DNA from: Methyloceanibacter superfactus
Lineage (GTDB): Bacteria > Pseudomonadota > Alphaproteobacteria > Rhizobiales > Methyloligellaceae
Direction of reading: 5' to 3'
Assembly: GCF_001723305.1 (NCBI RefSeq)
Contig: NZ_LPWF01000029.1
Span: 62,001-126,000 of the forward strand
DNA length: 64,000 bases
The notes below the pieces were generated by a model that saw only the letters and a list, made by a program, of their open reading frames with translations, did not search any database and had not been told where the DNA came from. The position numbers and the translations under genes were made by a program. This document shows, one piece after another, positions 51,311-61,041 of the stretch. The stretch's first letter is position 1. Every line of letters begins with the position of its first letter.

Positions 51311-52633
51311 GTGTTCGTGGAAGTCCTTAGAGTTCGAGTATGGGCGCCGTTGCGCCGGTTCGTCTGCCTTAAGCTTGTGCTGTTGCTCAGCCTTGGAGCG
51401 GTGCTCACGCCTATAAACCAGGCCGCCGCCGCGAGCGCCGTCAAGGCAGCCATCATCGTCGACATGAACTCCGGCAGCGTCCTCTACACACAGGCGCCCG
51501 ATGCCCTCCGCTCGCCGGCATCGCTCACCAAGATCATGACGCTTTACATCCTGTTCGCCTATTTGCGCGCCGGGAAGGTCACTTACGACACCGACCTTAA
51601 GGTCTCCGCCCACGCGGCGAGCCAGTCGCCCACCAAGCTCGGCCTGAAGCCCGGCTCGACCATCAAGGTCGTTGACGCCATCAAGGCCCTGGTGACCAAG
51701 TCGGCCAACGACGCCGCCGCCACCATCGCCGAAAATCTCGGGGGCACCGAGGAGAACTTCGCCCGGATGATGACCCAGACGGCGCGCAACCTCGGCATGA
51801 AGAACACCACCTTCCGCAATGCGTCGGGCCTGCCCAACGACGAGCAGCTGACCACGGCGCGGGACATGGCCATTCTCGCCACCCACGTGATGAAGGATTA
51901 TCCGGAATATTACGGGCACTTCGAAACCCGCTACTTCACCTACAAGGGCCGCAAGTACCGCAACCACAATCGGCTGTTGTTCGGCTACAAGGGCACCGAC
52001 GGCATCAAGACCGGCTACACGCGGGCCAGCGGCTTCAACCTGACCGCCTCGGTGAAGCGCGGCGACAAACATCTGGTCGGCGTGGTCCTCGGCGGCCGCA
52101 CTGGCGCTCAACGCGATGCCGCCATGCGCGCGCTCTTCGACCAGCACTGGGCCAAGGCTCGAGCGGGAAGTCCTCGGCAAGCTCGCTGATCGCCTCCCTC
52201 ATGGGCTCGTCTTCCCCGCCGCCGCCCTCCAGGAAACCCGCTTTCGCCCTCGCCGCTGCGACCCCGTCCATGCTTCTCGGCGGGCCACAGGAAGAAGGCG
52301 ACGCCAGCGGTCCGGGAGACAGCGTCCCGGCGAGCCTGTCGCCCAACCGCCCGGCGCCCCGCAACGCCGCCAGATCCACGCAGCCGATGGGACAGTTCCA
52401 TGTCCAGGTCGCGCCTACACCTCGCTATCCGATGCCCAGAACCGCCTCGGCATGGTTCGCCAACGGGCGCCTCGGTGCTCGACGGGCACATTCCCTTCGT
52501 CGCCACCTTCACCAAGGGCAGCACGGAATGGTATCGCGCGCGCTTCGCCGGCTTCTCCAAGTCCGATTCACAGTCGGCCTGCGCGGCCCTGAAGCGCATG
52601 TCGCTCGACTGCATCGCCATGGCGGCCGAATAG
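51311..52633 (+). CDS. D-alanyl-D-alanine carboxypeptidase (PBP5-like) with SPOR domain (three frameshifts)
   Basis: The restored length is 441 residues. A signal-anchor (LKLVLLLSLGAVLTPINQAA) is followed by the low-molecular-weight PBP fold: SxxK in PASLTKIMT, SxN in KSANDAAAT, KTG in GIKTGYTRAS. After a variable Ser/Pro linker the C-terminal SPOR domain is FHVQVGAYTSLSDAQNRLG and FATFTKG-type strands. Frameshifts are at GGAAG (about 52169), GTCGCG (about 52410) and GCGCCTC (about 52472), each curing by one added base. It trims pentapeptides in peptidoglycan; SPOR binds denuded glycan at the division site. Starts at GTG 51311. Confidence 0.85.
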
Positions 52634-52656
52634 ACCGTCACATGCCCCGGGCCGGT

Positions 52657-53366
52657 CTAGCCGCCCAGCAGCACTTCCTTGGCTTCGTTGATCCGCGCCG
52701 CGAGATAGGTGGAGCCGCCCTGGTCGGGATGCATCTTCATCATCAGCCGCCGGTGGGCTTGTCTGATGTCCTCATCGGACGCCTCGGGTCCGACCTCGAG
52801 CACGGCCCGGGCCTCTTCCGCGGTCATGCCGCCCTTGGCCCGCGCGCGGCCACGTCTCGCCCTGGCGGCGCCGTCCTCGTCCTCAGCTCTGTCGCGCCAT
52901 CCGGCCAAGCGCCAGTCGAGATAAGCTCCATGAGCGCGGCCTCTTTCAGCCCGTCCATCTCGAACTCCTGGTAGAGCTCGACCGCCTCCCGATCGCTGAG
53001 GGATGACAGGGTGCGGCCGGCGAACCGTCCCACCAGGCACCTGCCGTCCATTTGGCCGGTGTCGTGATCGAGCTGCATTTCGAGCCGCTCGGTACCCACT
53101 TGCGACGTCTGCCCCGGCGACTTCTGTGACGACCCGAGAATGCCGCCGAGACCGCGCCCGCCGACGAGCGCCAGGCCGAAGGCGGCCAGGGGAATGGCCA
53201 GGGGCAGTGCGCCGCGGATGACCAGGAAGCCCGCTGCCGCCAACGCGGCGACGCCGCCGCCTTTCCGCAAGACCACGGCGAGCTTTCGCGCATCGAGGCT
53301 CGTCACGAGCCGTGCGCCGAGGACGATCAGCACGAGGAGTGCGCAGCCGGCGAGGAAATAGACCAT
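52657..53366 (-). CDS. membrane-anchored DnaJ-domain protein (TIM14-like; one frameshift)
   Basis: The restored length is 236 residues. An N-terminal membrane helix region (FLAGCALLVLIVLGARLVTS and a second at AALAAAGFLVIRGALPLAIP) precedes a soluble part with EAVELYQEFEMDGLKEAALM, a low-complexity Arg-rich linker, and a C-terminal J domain with HPD in MMKMHPDQGGS and INEAKEVLL. Repair at TTATC (about 52925; TTT read as TT) joins the halves, giving ELYLDWRLAGW. Layout (membrane anchor, C-terminal J) matches bacterial relatives of mitochondrial TIM14/PAM18. Partner would be a DnaK. The linked VWA gene lies 12 bases upstream. Confidence 0.75.
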
Positions 53367-53378
53367 GTCAGCCGCCCA

Positions 53379-54122
53379 TCAGCCGAGCTGCTCGAGCAGG
53401 CGCACCGCCGCGCCGCTTCGCGTCTCGTCGCTGAGATGTTGCAGAGCCTTGCGGCCGCCGCTGGCATAGACGGCCACCGCGGTCAGCAACTCGCGCAGCT
53501 GGGCCGAGGAGCCCGCATCGAACCGGCAATAAGCGCCGCGCGACAGCCGCGCGATCTCCTTGAAGGCACGGGCGGCGCGGGAATCGTGGCCTTCCTGGAA
53601 CAGGAACACCGGCACGCCGACGAGCCCGAGCTCGCCCGCGAGTTGACTGAGATCGTCGATATTCTCCTCCATGCAATCGCCCACATAGACGAGCGCGTTC
53701 ACTTTCGTCTTCTGGGTCTCGCTGCGTGCATGGGTCAGAACCTTGCGGATCTGCGTGTGGCCGCCTTCGCAATGAACCTGGCGCATCAGGCGCGCGAGCG
53801 CGTCCGGATCGCCGACCCAGCGGCTGGTCTGACATTCGTTGAAGCCACGGAAATAGACGAGTTGCACGTCGAGGCCACCCACCTCTTTCACTGCGCGAAA
53901 CATCTCGCTCTGGAGCGTCAACGCGAGATCCCAGGAGGGCTGACGGCTCATGGTGGCGTCCATCGCGAAGATCAGCCGCCCGCGCCCGGAAGCCGCCGGC
54001 TGAAGCGTACGCACCTGCTTCAGGAACGCATCGACTTCCGCGCTGGAGGCCGGCTTGCGGGCCATCTCGCCGCTCGCCGTCTTCGCTGGAGCCTTTCGCT
54101 CCGCTGATTTGGGCTCGGACAT
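53379..54122 (-). CDS. VWA-domain protein
   Basis: A 247-residue cytoplasmic protein: a Lys/Ala-rich lead (SAERKAPAKTASGEMARKP), then a von Willebrand A fold with LIFAMDATMSRQPSWD (MIDAS-like D-x-T-x-S), GGLDVQLVYFRGFNECQTS, and VNALVYVGDCMEENIDDLS. VWA domains bind metal and partner proteins. No partner is known here; it lies next to the J-domain gene, on the same strand. Similar DUF-type VWA proteins are of unknown function. Confidence 0.75.
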   Translation of the reverse strand: MSEPKSAERKAPAKTASGEMARKPASSAEVDAFLKQVRTLQPAASGRGRLIFAMDATMSRQPSWDLALTLQSEMFRAVKEVGGLDVQLVYFRGFNECQTSRWVGDPDALARLMRQVHCEGGHTQIRKVLTHARSETQKTKVNALVYVGDCMEENIDDLSQLAGELGLVGVPVFLFQEGHDSRAARAFKEIARLSRGAYCRFDAGSSAQLRELLTAVAVYASGGRKALQHLSDETRSGAAVRLLEQLG

Positions 54123-54237
54123 CTTTAAGCTCTACCGGAACCGGTCTCCGTCATGCCGCTCAAACTCCACGGCAAATCTAGTCTCCCCCTATAGATGGAC
54201 CCTTAACCGGCCCCCGACAATGCCACCCTGTTCGCCG

Positions 54238-57200
54238 CTACTCGTCGCCGCCGGCCGCGAGCAGGCTCGCATTGCCGCCCGATGCCGTGAGGTCCGTCGT
54301 GCGCACGCGCTCCACGGCAAAGGCTTCCGTATAGCGGGGGGCGCCGGCCTTGGGCCCGGTGCCCGACAGCCCCTCGCCGCCGAAGGGCTGCACGCCCACC
54401 ACGGCGCCGATTTGGTTCCGGTTGACGTAGAAATTGCCGACCTTGACCCGCGCCGCCACGAAGTCGGCCGTCGCCTTGATCCGGCTGTGCAGACCGAGGG
54501 TCAGGCCGTAGCCCATCCGGTTGATGGCTTCGCAGACATCGCCCAGCCGCTCCCCGTCGAAGCGGACCACATGCAGGATTGGCCCGAACACTTCTTTCTC
54601 CAGCACGGCGATGTCGGGGATCTCATAGATGGCGGGGGTCACGAAGCTGCCGGCGGCATGGCGTTCGCTCAAGGGCAAGTCGAGCAGCTCACGGTGCTGC
54701 CCCCGCATCTTGGCCTTATGGGCTTCCAGCATCGTCTTGGCCTCCGCATCGATCACGGGGCCGATATCGATCGCGTAGTCGAACGGATCGCCGACGCTGA
54801 GCTCCCGCGCCGCGCCGATCAGCATCTCCAGCGTACCGTCGGCGATGTCCTCTTGCAGGAACAGCACGCGGAGCGCCGAGCAGCGCTGCCCGGCGCTGTC
54901 GAAGGCGGAGGCGAGCGCATCGTCAACCACCTGCTCGGGCAGAGCCGAGGAGTCCACGATCATGGCGTTTGAGCCGCCGGTCTCGGCGATCAGCTTGGCG
55001 ATCGGCCCGTCGCGGGCGGCGAGCGCCCGGTTGATGGCAAGGCCGGTGTCGGTGCCGCCGGTGAAGACGACGCCGTCCGCGCGGATCGGCGACCAACGCG
55101 GCGCCGGTGACCGCGCCGCGTCCGGGCAAGAGATGCAGCAGGTCACCCGGAATGCCGCCCGATGCAGCAGCCGCACCGCATGGGCAGCCGTCAGCGGTGT
55201 CTGCTCGGCCGGCTTCGCCACCACCGCATTGCCGGCGGCCAGCGCACCGGCAATCTGGCCGGTGAAGATGGCGAGCGGGAAGTTCCACGGCGAGATGGCC
55301 GCGAACACGCCGCGCCCGTGCAAAGCAATCTCGTTTCGCTCGCCGGTGGGGCCAACGAGCACCCGTGGCATCTCAAACTTGGCACGGGCTTCCGCCGCGT
55401 AGTAGCGAAGGAAGTCCACCGCCTCTCTGAGTTCGGCTTGCGCGCTGACGAGCGTCTTGCCCGCCTCCCGCACCATGAGCGCCATCAACCGCGCGCGATC
55501 CGCCTCGAACAAATCCGCAGCCCGCTCGAGCGCCTCCGCCCGCTTCACGCCGCCTGTCCGGTCCCAAGCCTCGCACGCCGCTTTCGCCGCCGTGAGCGCC
55601 GCGTCCATGGTCTCGGGATCGGCATTCCGGTAGGTGCCGGCGACGATCCGGTTGTCCTGGGGCGATCCGATCTCGACCACCTCGCCCCCCGTCTCGATCT
55701 CCTGTCCTGAAACGATGGGGTTCGCCGTGGCCGGCGCCTTCAGCGCCTCGCCCATGACCCCGAGCAAGGGCGCGCGGATCGACGGCTCCCATAAGGCAAG
55801 GCCGAGACTGTTCTTGCGGGCCGGGGCGAAGAGCTTCGGCGGCGGCGGGATCGACGGGTTGGCCTTCTCGCGGAGAGCCGCCGCCTTCTCGACTGGGTCG
55901 GCGACGATGGCGGTGATAGGGGCTTCGTCGTCCGCCAAGCGATTGACGAAGGAGGTGTTGGCGCCGTTTTCCAGGAGTCGCCGCACGAGGTAAGCGAGCA
56001 GATCCCGATGGCCACCGACCGGCGCATATATACGGCACGGCTTTCCCAGCCCTTCCGGATGCACCACCTCGCGATGCAGCGCCTGCCCCATGCCGTAGAG
56101 CCGCTGGAACTCATACGGACGGTTCCCGGCAAGCTCGGCCACGGCCGCGATCGTGTGGGCATTATGGGTGGCGAATTGCGGATAGAAGCAGTCGGGCCGC
56201 GCCAGCAGCGCTTTCGCCGCCGCCAAATAGCCCCGTCGTGTCACCTTGCGCGTGAACACCGGATAGTCCGCGAGACCCGCTTCTTGCGCCCATTTTATCT
56301 CGCTGTCCCAATAGGCGCCCTTGACCAGACGGACCGGGATGCGGCGCCCCGTCGCCTCCGCCACGTCCGCGAGCCAATCGATCAGCGGCAGTGCCCGCTT
56401 CGAATAGGCCTGAACCGCGAGCCCGAGCCCGTTCCAGCCGGCAAGCGCGGGATCGGTGAACAGGGGTTCGAGCATGGCGAGCGACAGGTCGAGCCGCTCC
56501 GCCTCCTCCGCGTCGATGGTGAGCGGCAGCCAGGCCGCGCGCATGGCGCCGGCAAGCTCGGTGAGACGCGGCACCAGTTCCGCCTGCAACCGCGCTTCCT
56601 GCGACGGGTGATAGCGTGGGTGGAGCGCCGAGAGCTTCACCGATAGGCCGGGCCTTTGGTGCAGCACGTCGTCGGTCCGGTCCGGAGGATCGCCGGCCCA
56701 ATCCGCAATGGCCGTCACCGCCGCATCGTAGCGTGCCGTATAGCGCCGGGCGTCGTCCTCGGTGCGCGCCGCCTCGCCCAGCATGTCGAATGAAAAGCGA
56801 TAGCCCTCCCCGGCGTCGTCCTCGGCATTCTCGAGCGCCGCCTCGATGGTCTCTCCCAGCACGAACTGGTTGCCGAGGATGCGCATGGCCTGCCGCAACG
56901 CCTGGCGGATCACCGGCTCGCCGCTCCTCCCGATCAGCCGTTGCACCAGACTTGCAAGGTCGTTGCCTTTGCCCTCGCCCCAGTCGACCACATGCCCCGT
57001 GAGCATCAGGCCCCAGGTCGAGGCGTTGACCATCACGGACTCGGACTGGCCGAGATGACGCGCCCAATCGCCTGAGCCGATGGTGCCCGCGATCAGCCGA
57101 TCGGCCGTGGCGGCGTCGGGAATGCGCAGCAGCGCCTCGGCGAGACAGAGCAACAGCACGCCCTCCTCGCTCGACAGCCCATACTCGTGGAGAAAGGAGT

Positions 57201-57408
57201 CGACGCCGCCGGACTCATGCCGGCCGGCCCGCGCCGCCTCGACGAGCCGCGTTGCGACCGCCGCGATACGGCCCCGCTCGGCGCCGCTGAACCGCGCGCG
57301 CGCAATCAGCGCCTCGACCAGCCTGCCTTCGTCCGCCAGCAAGGCTTCGCCGATGGCTTGCGTTGGCAATTGGGTCATGGCGGCGATGTCGGCCTCGGGC
57401 TCGCCCAT
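54238..57408 (-). CDS. putA: PutA, bifunctional proline dehydrogenase / glutamate semialdehyde dehydrogenase (internal paired frameshift)
   Basis: A 1056-residue protein without the N-terminal ribbon-helix-helix of regulatory PutAs. The proline dehydrogenase barrel has VNASTWGLMLTG, PLIDWLADVAEATGRRIPVR, LVKGAYWDSEIK and FATHNAHT; the aldehyde dehydrogenase half has ISPWNFPLAIFTGQIAGALA, IAETGGSNAMIVD and the catalytic Cys in AFDSAGQRCSALRV. Between 55090 and 55160 about 20 residues read out of frame (expected GIPGDLLHLLPGRGAVTGAA) and the frame recovers. It oxidises proline to glutamate. A later Met (MTQLPTQ) is a possible start. Divergent from panC. Confidence 0.92.
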   Translation of the reverse strand: MGEPEADIAAMTQLPTQAIGEALLADEGRLVEALIARARFSGAERGRIAAVATRLVEAARAGRHESGGVDSFLHEYGLSSEEGVLLLCLAEALLRIPDAATADRLIAGTIGSGDWARHLGQSESVMVNASTWGLMLTGHVVDWGEGKGNDLASLVQRLIGRSGEPVIRQALRQAMRILGNQFVLGETIEAALENAEDDAGEGYRFSFDMLGEAARTEDDARRYTARYDAAVTAIADWAGDPPDRTDDVLHQRPGLSVKLSALHPRYHPSQEARLQAELVPRLTELAGAMRAAWLPLTIDAEEAERLDLSLAMLEPLFTDPALAGWNGLGLAVQAYSKRALPLIDWLADVAEATGRRIPVRLVKGAYWDSEIKWAQEAGLADYPVFTRKVTRRGYLAAAKALLARPDCFYPQFATHNAHTIAAVAELAGNRPYEFQRLYGMGQALHREVVHPEGLGKPCRIYAPVGGHRDLLAYLVRRLLENGANTSFVNRLADDEAPITAIVADPVEKAAALREKANPSIPPPPKLFAPARKNSLGLALWEPSIRAPLLGVMGEALKAPATANPIVSGQEIETGGEVVEIGSPQDNRIVAGTYRNADPETMDAALTAAKAACEAWDRTGGVKRAEALERAADLFEADRARLMALMVREAGKTLVSAQAELREAVDFLRYYAAEARAKFEMPRVLVGPTGERNEIALHGRGVFAAISPWNFPLAIFTGQIAGALAAGNAVVAKPAEQTPLTAAHAVRLLHRAAFRVTCCISCPDAARSPAPRWSPIRADGVVFTGGTDTGLAINRALAARDGPIAKLIAETGGSNAMIVDSSALPEQVVDDALASAFDSAGQRCSALRVLFLQEDIADGTLEMLIGAARELSVGDPFDYAIDIGPVIDAEAKTMLEAHKAKMRGQHRELLDLPLSERHAAGSFVTPAIYEIPDIAVLEKEVFGPILHVVRFDGERLGDVCEAINRMGYGLTLGLHSRIKATADFVAARVKVGNFYVNRNQIGAVVGVQPFGGEGLSGTGPKAGAPRYTEAFAVERVRTTDLTASGGNASLLAAGGDE

Positions 57409-57477
57409 GCGTCCAATTTAGACCTTCCAGCCCCGTCCTACGAGACGCTATGGTCGCTGCCCGCTGGAGACCCGCCG

Positions 57478-58332
57478 ATGGCACGAAGCATCGACACTGT
57501 TAGAACCGTCCATGACTTGCGCACGCGCGTCGCCGCTTGGCGCGAGGCCGGCGAGACGGTCGCGCTCGTGCCGACCATGGGCGCCATCCACGCCGGGCAT
57601 CTCTCCTTGGTGACGCTCGCCAACAGCCTCGCCGACCGGGTTGTAACCTCGCTGTTCGTCAATCCGCTGCAATTCGGCCCGCGCGAGGATTTCCACGCCT
57701 ATCCGCGCGACGAGGCTCGCGATGCGGCGGCACTGTCTGACGCGGGCAGCGATCTCCTCTACGCGCCGGATGCCGGCGAGATGTATCCGCCGGGCTTCTC
57801 CACCAAGGTGAGCGTCAGCGATCTCACGGAGGATTTGTGCGGCGCGTCCCGGCCCAACCATTTCGATGGCGTCGCCACCGTGGTGACCAAGCTGCTCCTG
57901 CAATGCGCCCCGGATAAAGCCATTTTCGGTGAGAAGGACTATCAGCAGCTTCTGGTTATCAAGCGCTTCGTCCGCGACCTGAATATTCCGGTGGAGATCG
58001 TCGGCGGCGCCATCGTCCGCGAGGCGGACGGGCTCGCGCTCTCCTCGCGCAACGCCTATCTCTCGCCGGCGGAGCGCACGATAGCGCCCGTGCTGCATCA
58101 GACCATTTGCCAAGTCGCCGACGATCTTGCCAAAGGGCGCGGCGCCGACGATGCGTCCGAGGCAGCCCGCTTCAAGCTCGAGTCGGAAGGCTTCCGTGTG
58201 GACTACGTGGCGGTCCGCGACCCCGAGACGCTGAAGCCGCTGCACGGCCCGGTGACGGCGGCGCGGGTGCTGGCCGCTGTCCATCTCGGCAAGACCCGTC
58301 TCATCGACAACGTGCCCGTTCCGGCGCGCTAA
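57478..58332 (+). CDS. panC: pantoate-beta-alanine ligase
   Basis: A 284-residue enzyme. PTMGAIHAGHLSLV is the HIGH-like ATP motif, FVNPLQFGPREDFHAYPRD binds pantoate, and GEKDYQQLLVIKRFVRDLNI and SSRNAYLSPAER are further family signatures. It joins pantoate and beta-alanine for coenzyme A synthesis. TGGAGA lies nine bases ahead of the ATG. Convergent with the DUF1489 gene. In frame. Confidence 0.95.
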   Translation: MARSIDTVRTVHDLRTRVAAWREAGETVALVPTMGAIHAGHLSLVTLANSLADRVVTSLFVNPLQFGPREDFHAYPRDEARDAAALSDAGSDLLYAPDAGEMYPPGFSTKVSVSDLTEDLCGASRPNHFDGVATVVTKLLLQCAPDKAIFGEKDYQQLLVIKRFVRDLNIPVEIVGGAIVREADGLALSSRNAYLSPAERTIAPVLHQTICQVADDLAKGRGADDASEAARFKLESEGFRVDYVAVRDPETLKPLHGPVTAARVLAAVHLGKTRLIDNVPVPAR

Positions 58333-58335
58333 CCC

Positions 58336-58779
58336 TCACCCATCGATCAGCCGAAGCTCGCGCAACGCTTCACGCATGCCGGGCGGCATGTCGCGATCGG
58401 CCTGCTCGAGCGTGCGCATGTCGGGCGGCGCGTCGGCCGCCTCCAAATAGCGCCAGCCCTGAAAGGCACGGCGCGGATGCGGCCGCGTCCCGACAAGCTT
58501 GGGATCGAGCACGATGCCGCAACACGCCCGGCCGTCGTCCTTGGTGTCGGCCCGGAGCGCGACAATACGCTGACGCACGATCACGAAGCCCTTCACGACC
58601 CAATAGAGCGAGCCGCCGTCGAGGACGTCCTCGCGCCGCCGGGGTGCTTGCAAGGTGCGGTGGCAGAGTTCCGGCGTCTTGCCTTCGCGCGACAGCCGCC
58701 GCAACCGCTCAGCCTGCCAGTCGCGCAAATCCTGGACCGTCTCGACCCCGACACAGAGCTTGACGAGATGCACGGTCAT
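58336..58779 (-). CDS. DUF1489 family protein
   Basis: A 147-residue soluble protein: MTVHLVKLCVGVETVQDLRD, GSLYWVVKGFVIVRQRIVAL, LDPKLVGTRPHPRRAFQGWR and YLEAADAPPDM. This is the DUF1489 signature, widespread in alphaproteobacteria and of unknown function. It begins one base after the Usp stop region and overlaps nothing important. In frame. Confidence 0.85.
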   Translation of the reverse strand: MTVHLVKLCVGVETVQDLRDWQAERLRRLSREGKTPELCHRTLQAPRRREDVLDGGSLYWVVKGFVIVRQRIVALRADTKDDGRACCGIVLDPKLVGTRPHPRRAFQGWRYLEAADAPPDMRTLEQADRDMPPGMREALRELRLIDG

Positions 58780-58780
58780 G

Positions 58781-59613
58781 TCAGTGCGCCATGAAGAGCG
58801 GGATGTTTGCTTCCTCGAGCATGGTGAGCGTCACTCCGCCCAGGATGAACTCGCGCCAGCGGGAATGGTGAAACGCGCCCATGACGATCATGTCCGCCTC
58901 GAGCGATTTCGCCTGCGATAACAGCAAGCGCCCGACATCGCCCTCGCCCGTCGGCACCCGCACCACGTCTACCGACACGCCGTGGCGCTCCAAATGAGAC
59001 ATCATGTAGTCGACCGGCGGTGCGTCCTTCTCGGCGGCGCCATCGGCAACCCCGACCAGCACCACCACGCGCTTGGCCGGCTTGAGGAAGGTGAGCGCGT
59101 CATTGAGCGCGCGCGGCCTCGGCGCTGCGTCCCAGGCGGCCACGATGGTGCCATCGAGCGCCACCTCGCTCAGTCCTGCCGGCACGATGATGACGGGGCG
59201 CCCCGAGGCGAACAGGCATCGCTCCACAAGCGCATATTGGCCGACGAGAGGATCGCCGTCGCGCGGCTGTCCAAGAATCGTCACGTCCACCTGGCGCGCG
59301 AAATAGGCGAAGTCGTGCGGGAACTCCTCGCTCATGCCTTGCATGAGCCGTCCCTCGGCGCTGACGCCCGCGGCGGCGGCGCACGCCTGAACCGTTCCAG
59401 AGCCGCCTCACCTTGCGCCTTCACGTCCTGCAACACGCCGCTCATGTCGGCGAAACCGACATCGGCGCCGTAAAGCGGCAGCAGCGCCCTCGGGGCAAAG
59501 GCGAGCCCAATGAGATGGGCATCCTGCTCCTTGGCCAGCGCCACGGCGAACGCGACGCGCGCCTTGGCCGCCTCCGTGCCGTCCACATAAACAATGATGT
59601 CGTTGTAGCTCAT
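58781..59613 (-). CDS. tandem universal stress protein (one frameshift)
   Basis: The restored length is 277 residues with two Usp folds. The first opens MSYNDIIVYVDGTEAAKARV and contains HLIGLAFAPRALLPLYGADV; the second has ALDGTIVAAWDAAPRPRALN and MIVMGAFHHSRWREFILGGV, the ATP-binding G-x2-G-x9-G(S/T)-like end. The frame breaks at GCGCCGCCG (about 59385; GG read as G). Usp proteins act in stress survival; no sensor is linked here. Confidence 0.8.
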
Positions 59614-59834
59614 GTCGGTCTCCCGGCGCGATCATAGCCCGCCGTCTTCCGCACCGGTATGGGCGATGGCGCGTTATGCAGGGCCGAATTGCTACTTCCT
59701 GCGCGCGGTCACGGGCCCGCACGAACTGTCACAGAGCTTTGAACAGGCGTGACGCAAGGGCTCATGGGATGGGGGCTATAGATTCTGCGTGGCCCTGCGC
59801 CACGCGAACCCGAACTAATCTCAAGGAGAGGACC

Positions 59835-60089
59835 ATGAAGCTCAATCGCAAATCCGGCGCGACGATCGCCATGACGGCAGCCGCCATGCTCATTACTGGC
59901 ACGTTGGCCAGTACCGCCATGGCCGAGACGGTCAAGGGTCAGTGCTTCGGCGTCAACGGCTGCAAGGGCCAAGGCGCGTGCAAGGGTGCCAGCAACGACT
60001 GCAAGGGCCACAATGCATGCAAGGGCAAGGGCTGGCTGTCGATGACCGAAGAAGACTGCACCAATCAGGGCGGCACCTACAAGAGCTAA
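59835..60089 (+). CDS. BufA1-type bufferin metallophore precursor
   Basis: An 84-residue DUF2282-family precursor. Signal peptide (about 1-30, ending STAMA) is followed by a Cys-rich core: Cys37, 43, 49, 56, 62 and 75, in repeats CKGQGACKG and CKGHNACKGKG. BufA peptides are ribosomal copper-binding metallophores whose Cys are modified by BufB/BufC. AGGAGAGGACC precedes the ATG. A long inverted repeat after the stop separates it from bufB, which could favour higher bufA expression. The whole operon is buf-like: A, B, C in order. Confidence 0.9.
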   Translation: MKLNRKSGATIAMTAAAMLITGTLASTAMAETVKGQCFGVNGCKGQGACKGASNDCKGHNACKGKGWLSMTEEDCTNQGGTYKS

Positions 60090-60099
60090 GGCTCACGAT

Positions 60100-60139
60100 G
60101 CATCGGGGCCGGGCGCTTTTAGGCGGCCGGCCTCGATGC
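60100..60139 (+). other. long inverted repeat between bufA and bufB
   Basis: GCATCGGGGCCGG (60100-60112) and CCGGCCTCGATGC (60127-60139) form a 13-base-pair stem (one G-U), loop 14 bases. No T-run follows on the plus strand, so it is not a standard terminator. It may stabilise the 3' end of bufA mRNA or attenuate entry into bufB. Confidence 0.6.
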
Positions 60140-60186
60140 AAAAACGCCGTTCTCAAGCTAAGATCCCATGCGAGAAGGAGCGCGCC

Positions 60187-61041
60187 ATGACCGATCATAA
60201 GCCCCCTTATCTCGGCTTCGGCTTGGGACTTCGGCCCCAGCATTACGAAGAGATCCTTGGCGGCAATCCCGCCATCGACTGGTTCGAGGTGATCTCGGAA
60301 AATTACATGATTCCCGGCGGCCAGCCGCTGCGCATCCTGGACCAGATCCGCGAGCGCTATCCGGTCGTGATGCATGGCGTATCCATGTCGATTGCCTCCA
60401 CCGCCCCCCTCGACACGGAATATCTCGTGGCACTGAAGACCCTCGCCGACCGCGTCGAGCCGAAATGGATTTCCGATCATCTCTGCTGGACCGGCGTGCA
60501 CGGCGTGAATCTGCACGATCTCCTGCCGATTCCCTACACCGAGGAGGCTCTCGGCCACGTGGTCGATCGCGTGAAGCAGGTGCAGGACGTTCTCGGCCGT
60601 CGCCTCACACTGGAGAACGTGTCGAGCTACGTCACCTTCGGCCAATCGGAGATGAGCGAGTGGGAGTTCGTCAGCGAGGTCGCCAAGCGCGCCGATTGCT
60701 GGCTCCTGTTCGACGTCAACAATGTCTATGTGAGCTCCTTCAACCACGGCTTCTCCACGGATGATTTCCTCCATGGCGTGCCTCGTGACCGTATCGTCCA
60801 GTTCCATGTCGCCGGTCATAGCCACGAGGAAAGTCACATCATCGATACCCACGATCATCCGGTGTGCCCCGAGGTGTGGGATTTCTATCGTGAGGCGGTC
60901 GCCCATTTCGGGCCGATCTCGACCATGATCGAGCGCGACGACAACATTCCGCCGCTCGCCGAGGTGGTCGCCGAGCTCGACATCGCACGTCAGATTGCCC
61001 GTGAGGTGCGGGACGGCGCGCAACTCACAGCAGCCGAATGA
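60187..61041 (+). CDS. BufB, multinuclear iron enzyme (DUF692 family)
   Basis: A 284-residue TIM barrel of the MNIO family, related to MbnB. Signature pieces: YLGFGLGLRPQHYEEILGGN, WFEVISENYM, VVMHGVSMSIAS, SDHLCWTG, LENVSSYVTFG, FDVNNVYVSSFNHG, HVAGHS and MIERDDNIPPL, which include the metal-binding His/Asp/Glu set. MNIO enzymes convert Cys in precursors to thio-oxazole-type groups for copper binding. Its TGA overlaps the bufC ATG (ATGA). Confidence 0.92.
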   Translation: MTDHKPPYLGFGLGLRPQHYEEILGGNPAIDWFEVISENYMIPGGQPLRILDQIRERYPVVMHGVSMSIASTAPLDTEYLVALKTLADRVEPKWISDHLCWTGVHGVNLHDLLPIPYTEEALGHVVDRVKQVQDVLGRRLTLENVSSYVTFGQSEMSEWEFVSEVAKRADCWLLFDVNNVYVSSFNHGFSTDDFLHGVPRDRIVQFHVAGHSHEESHIIDTHDHPVCPEVWDFYREAVAHFGPISTMIERDDNIPPLAEVVAELDIARQIAREVRDGAQLTAAE

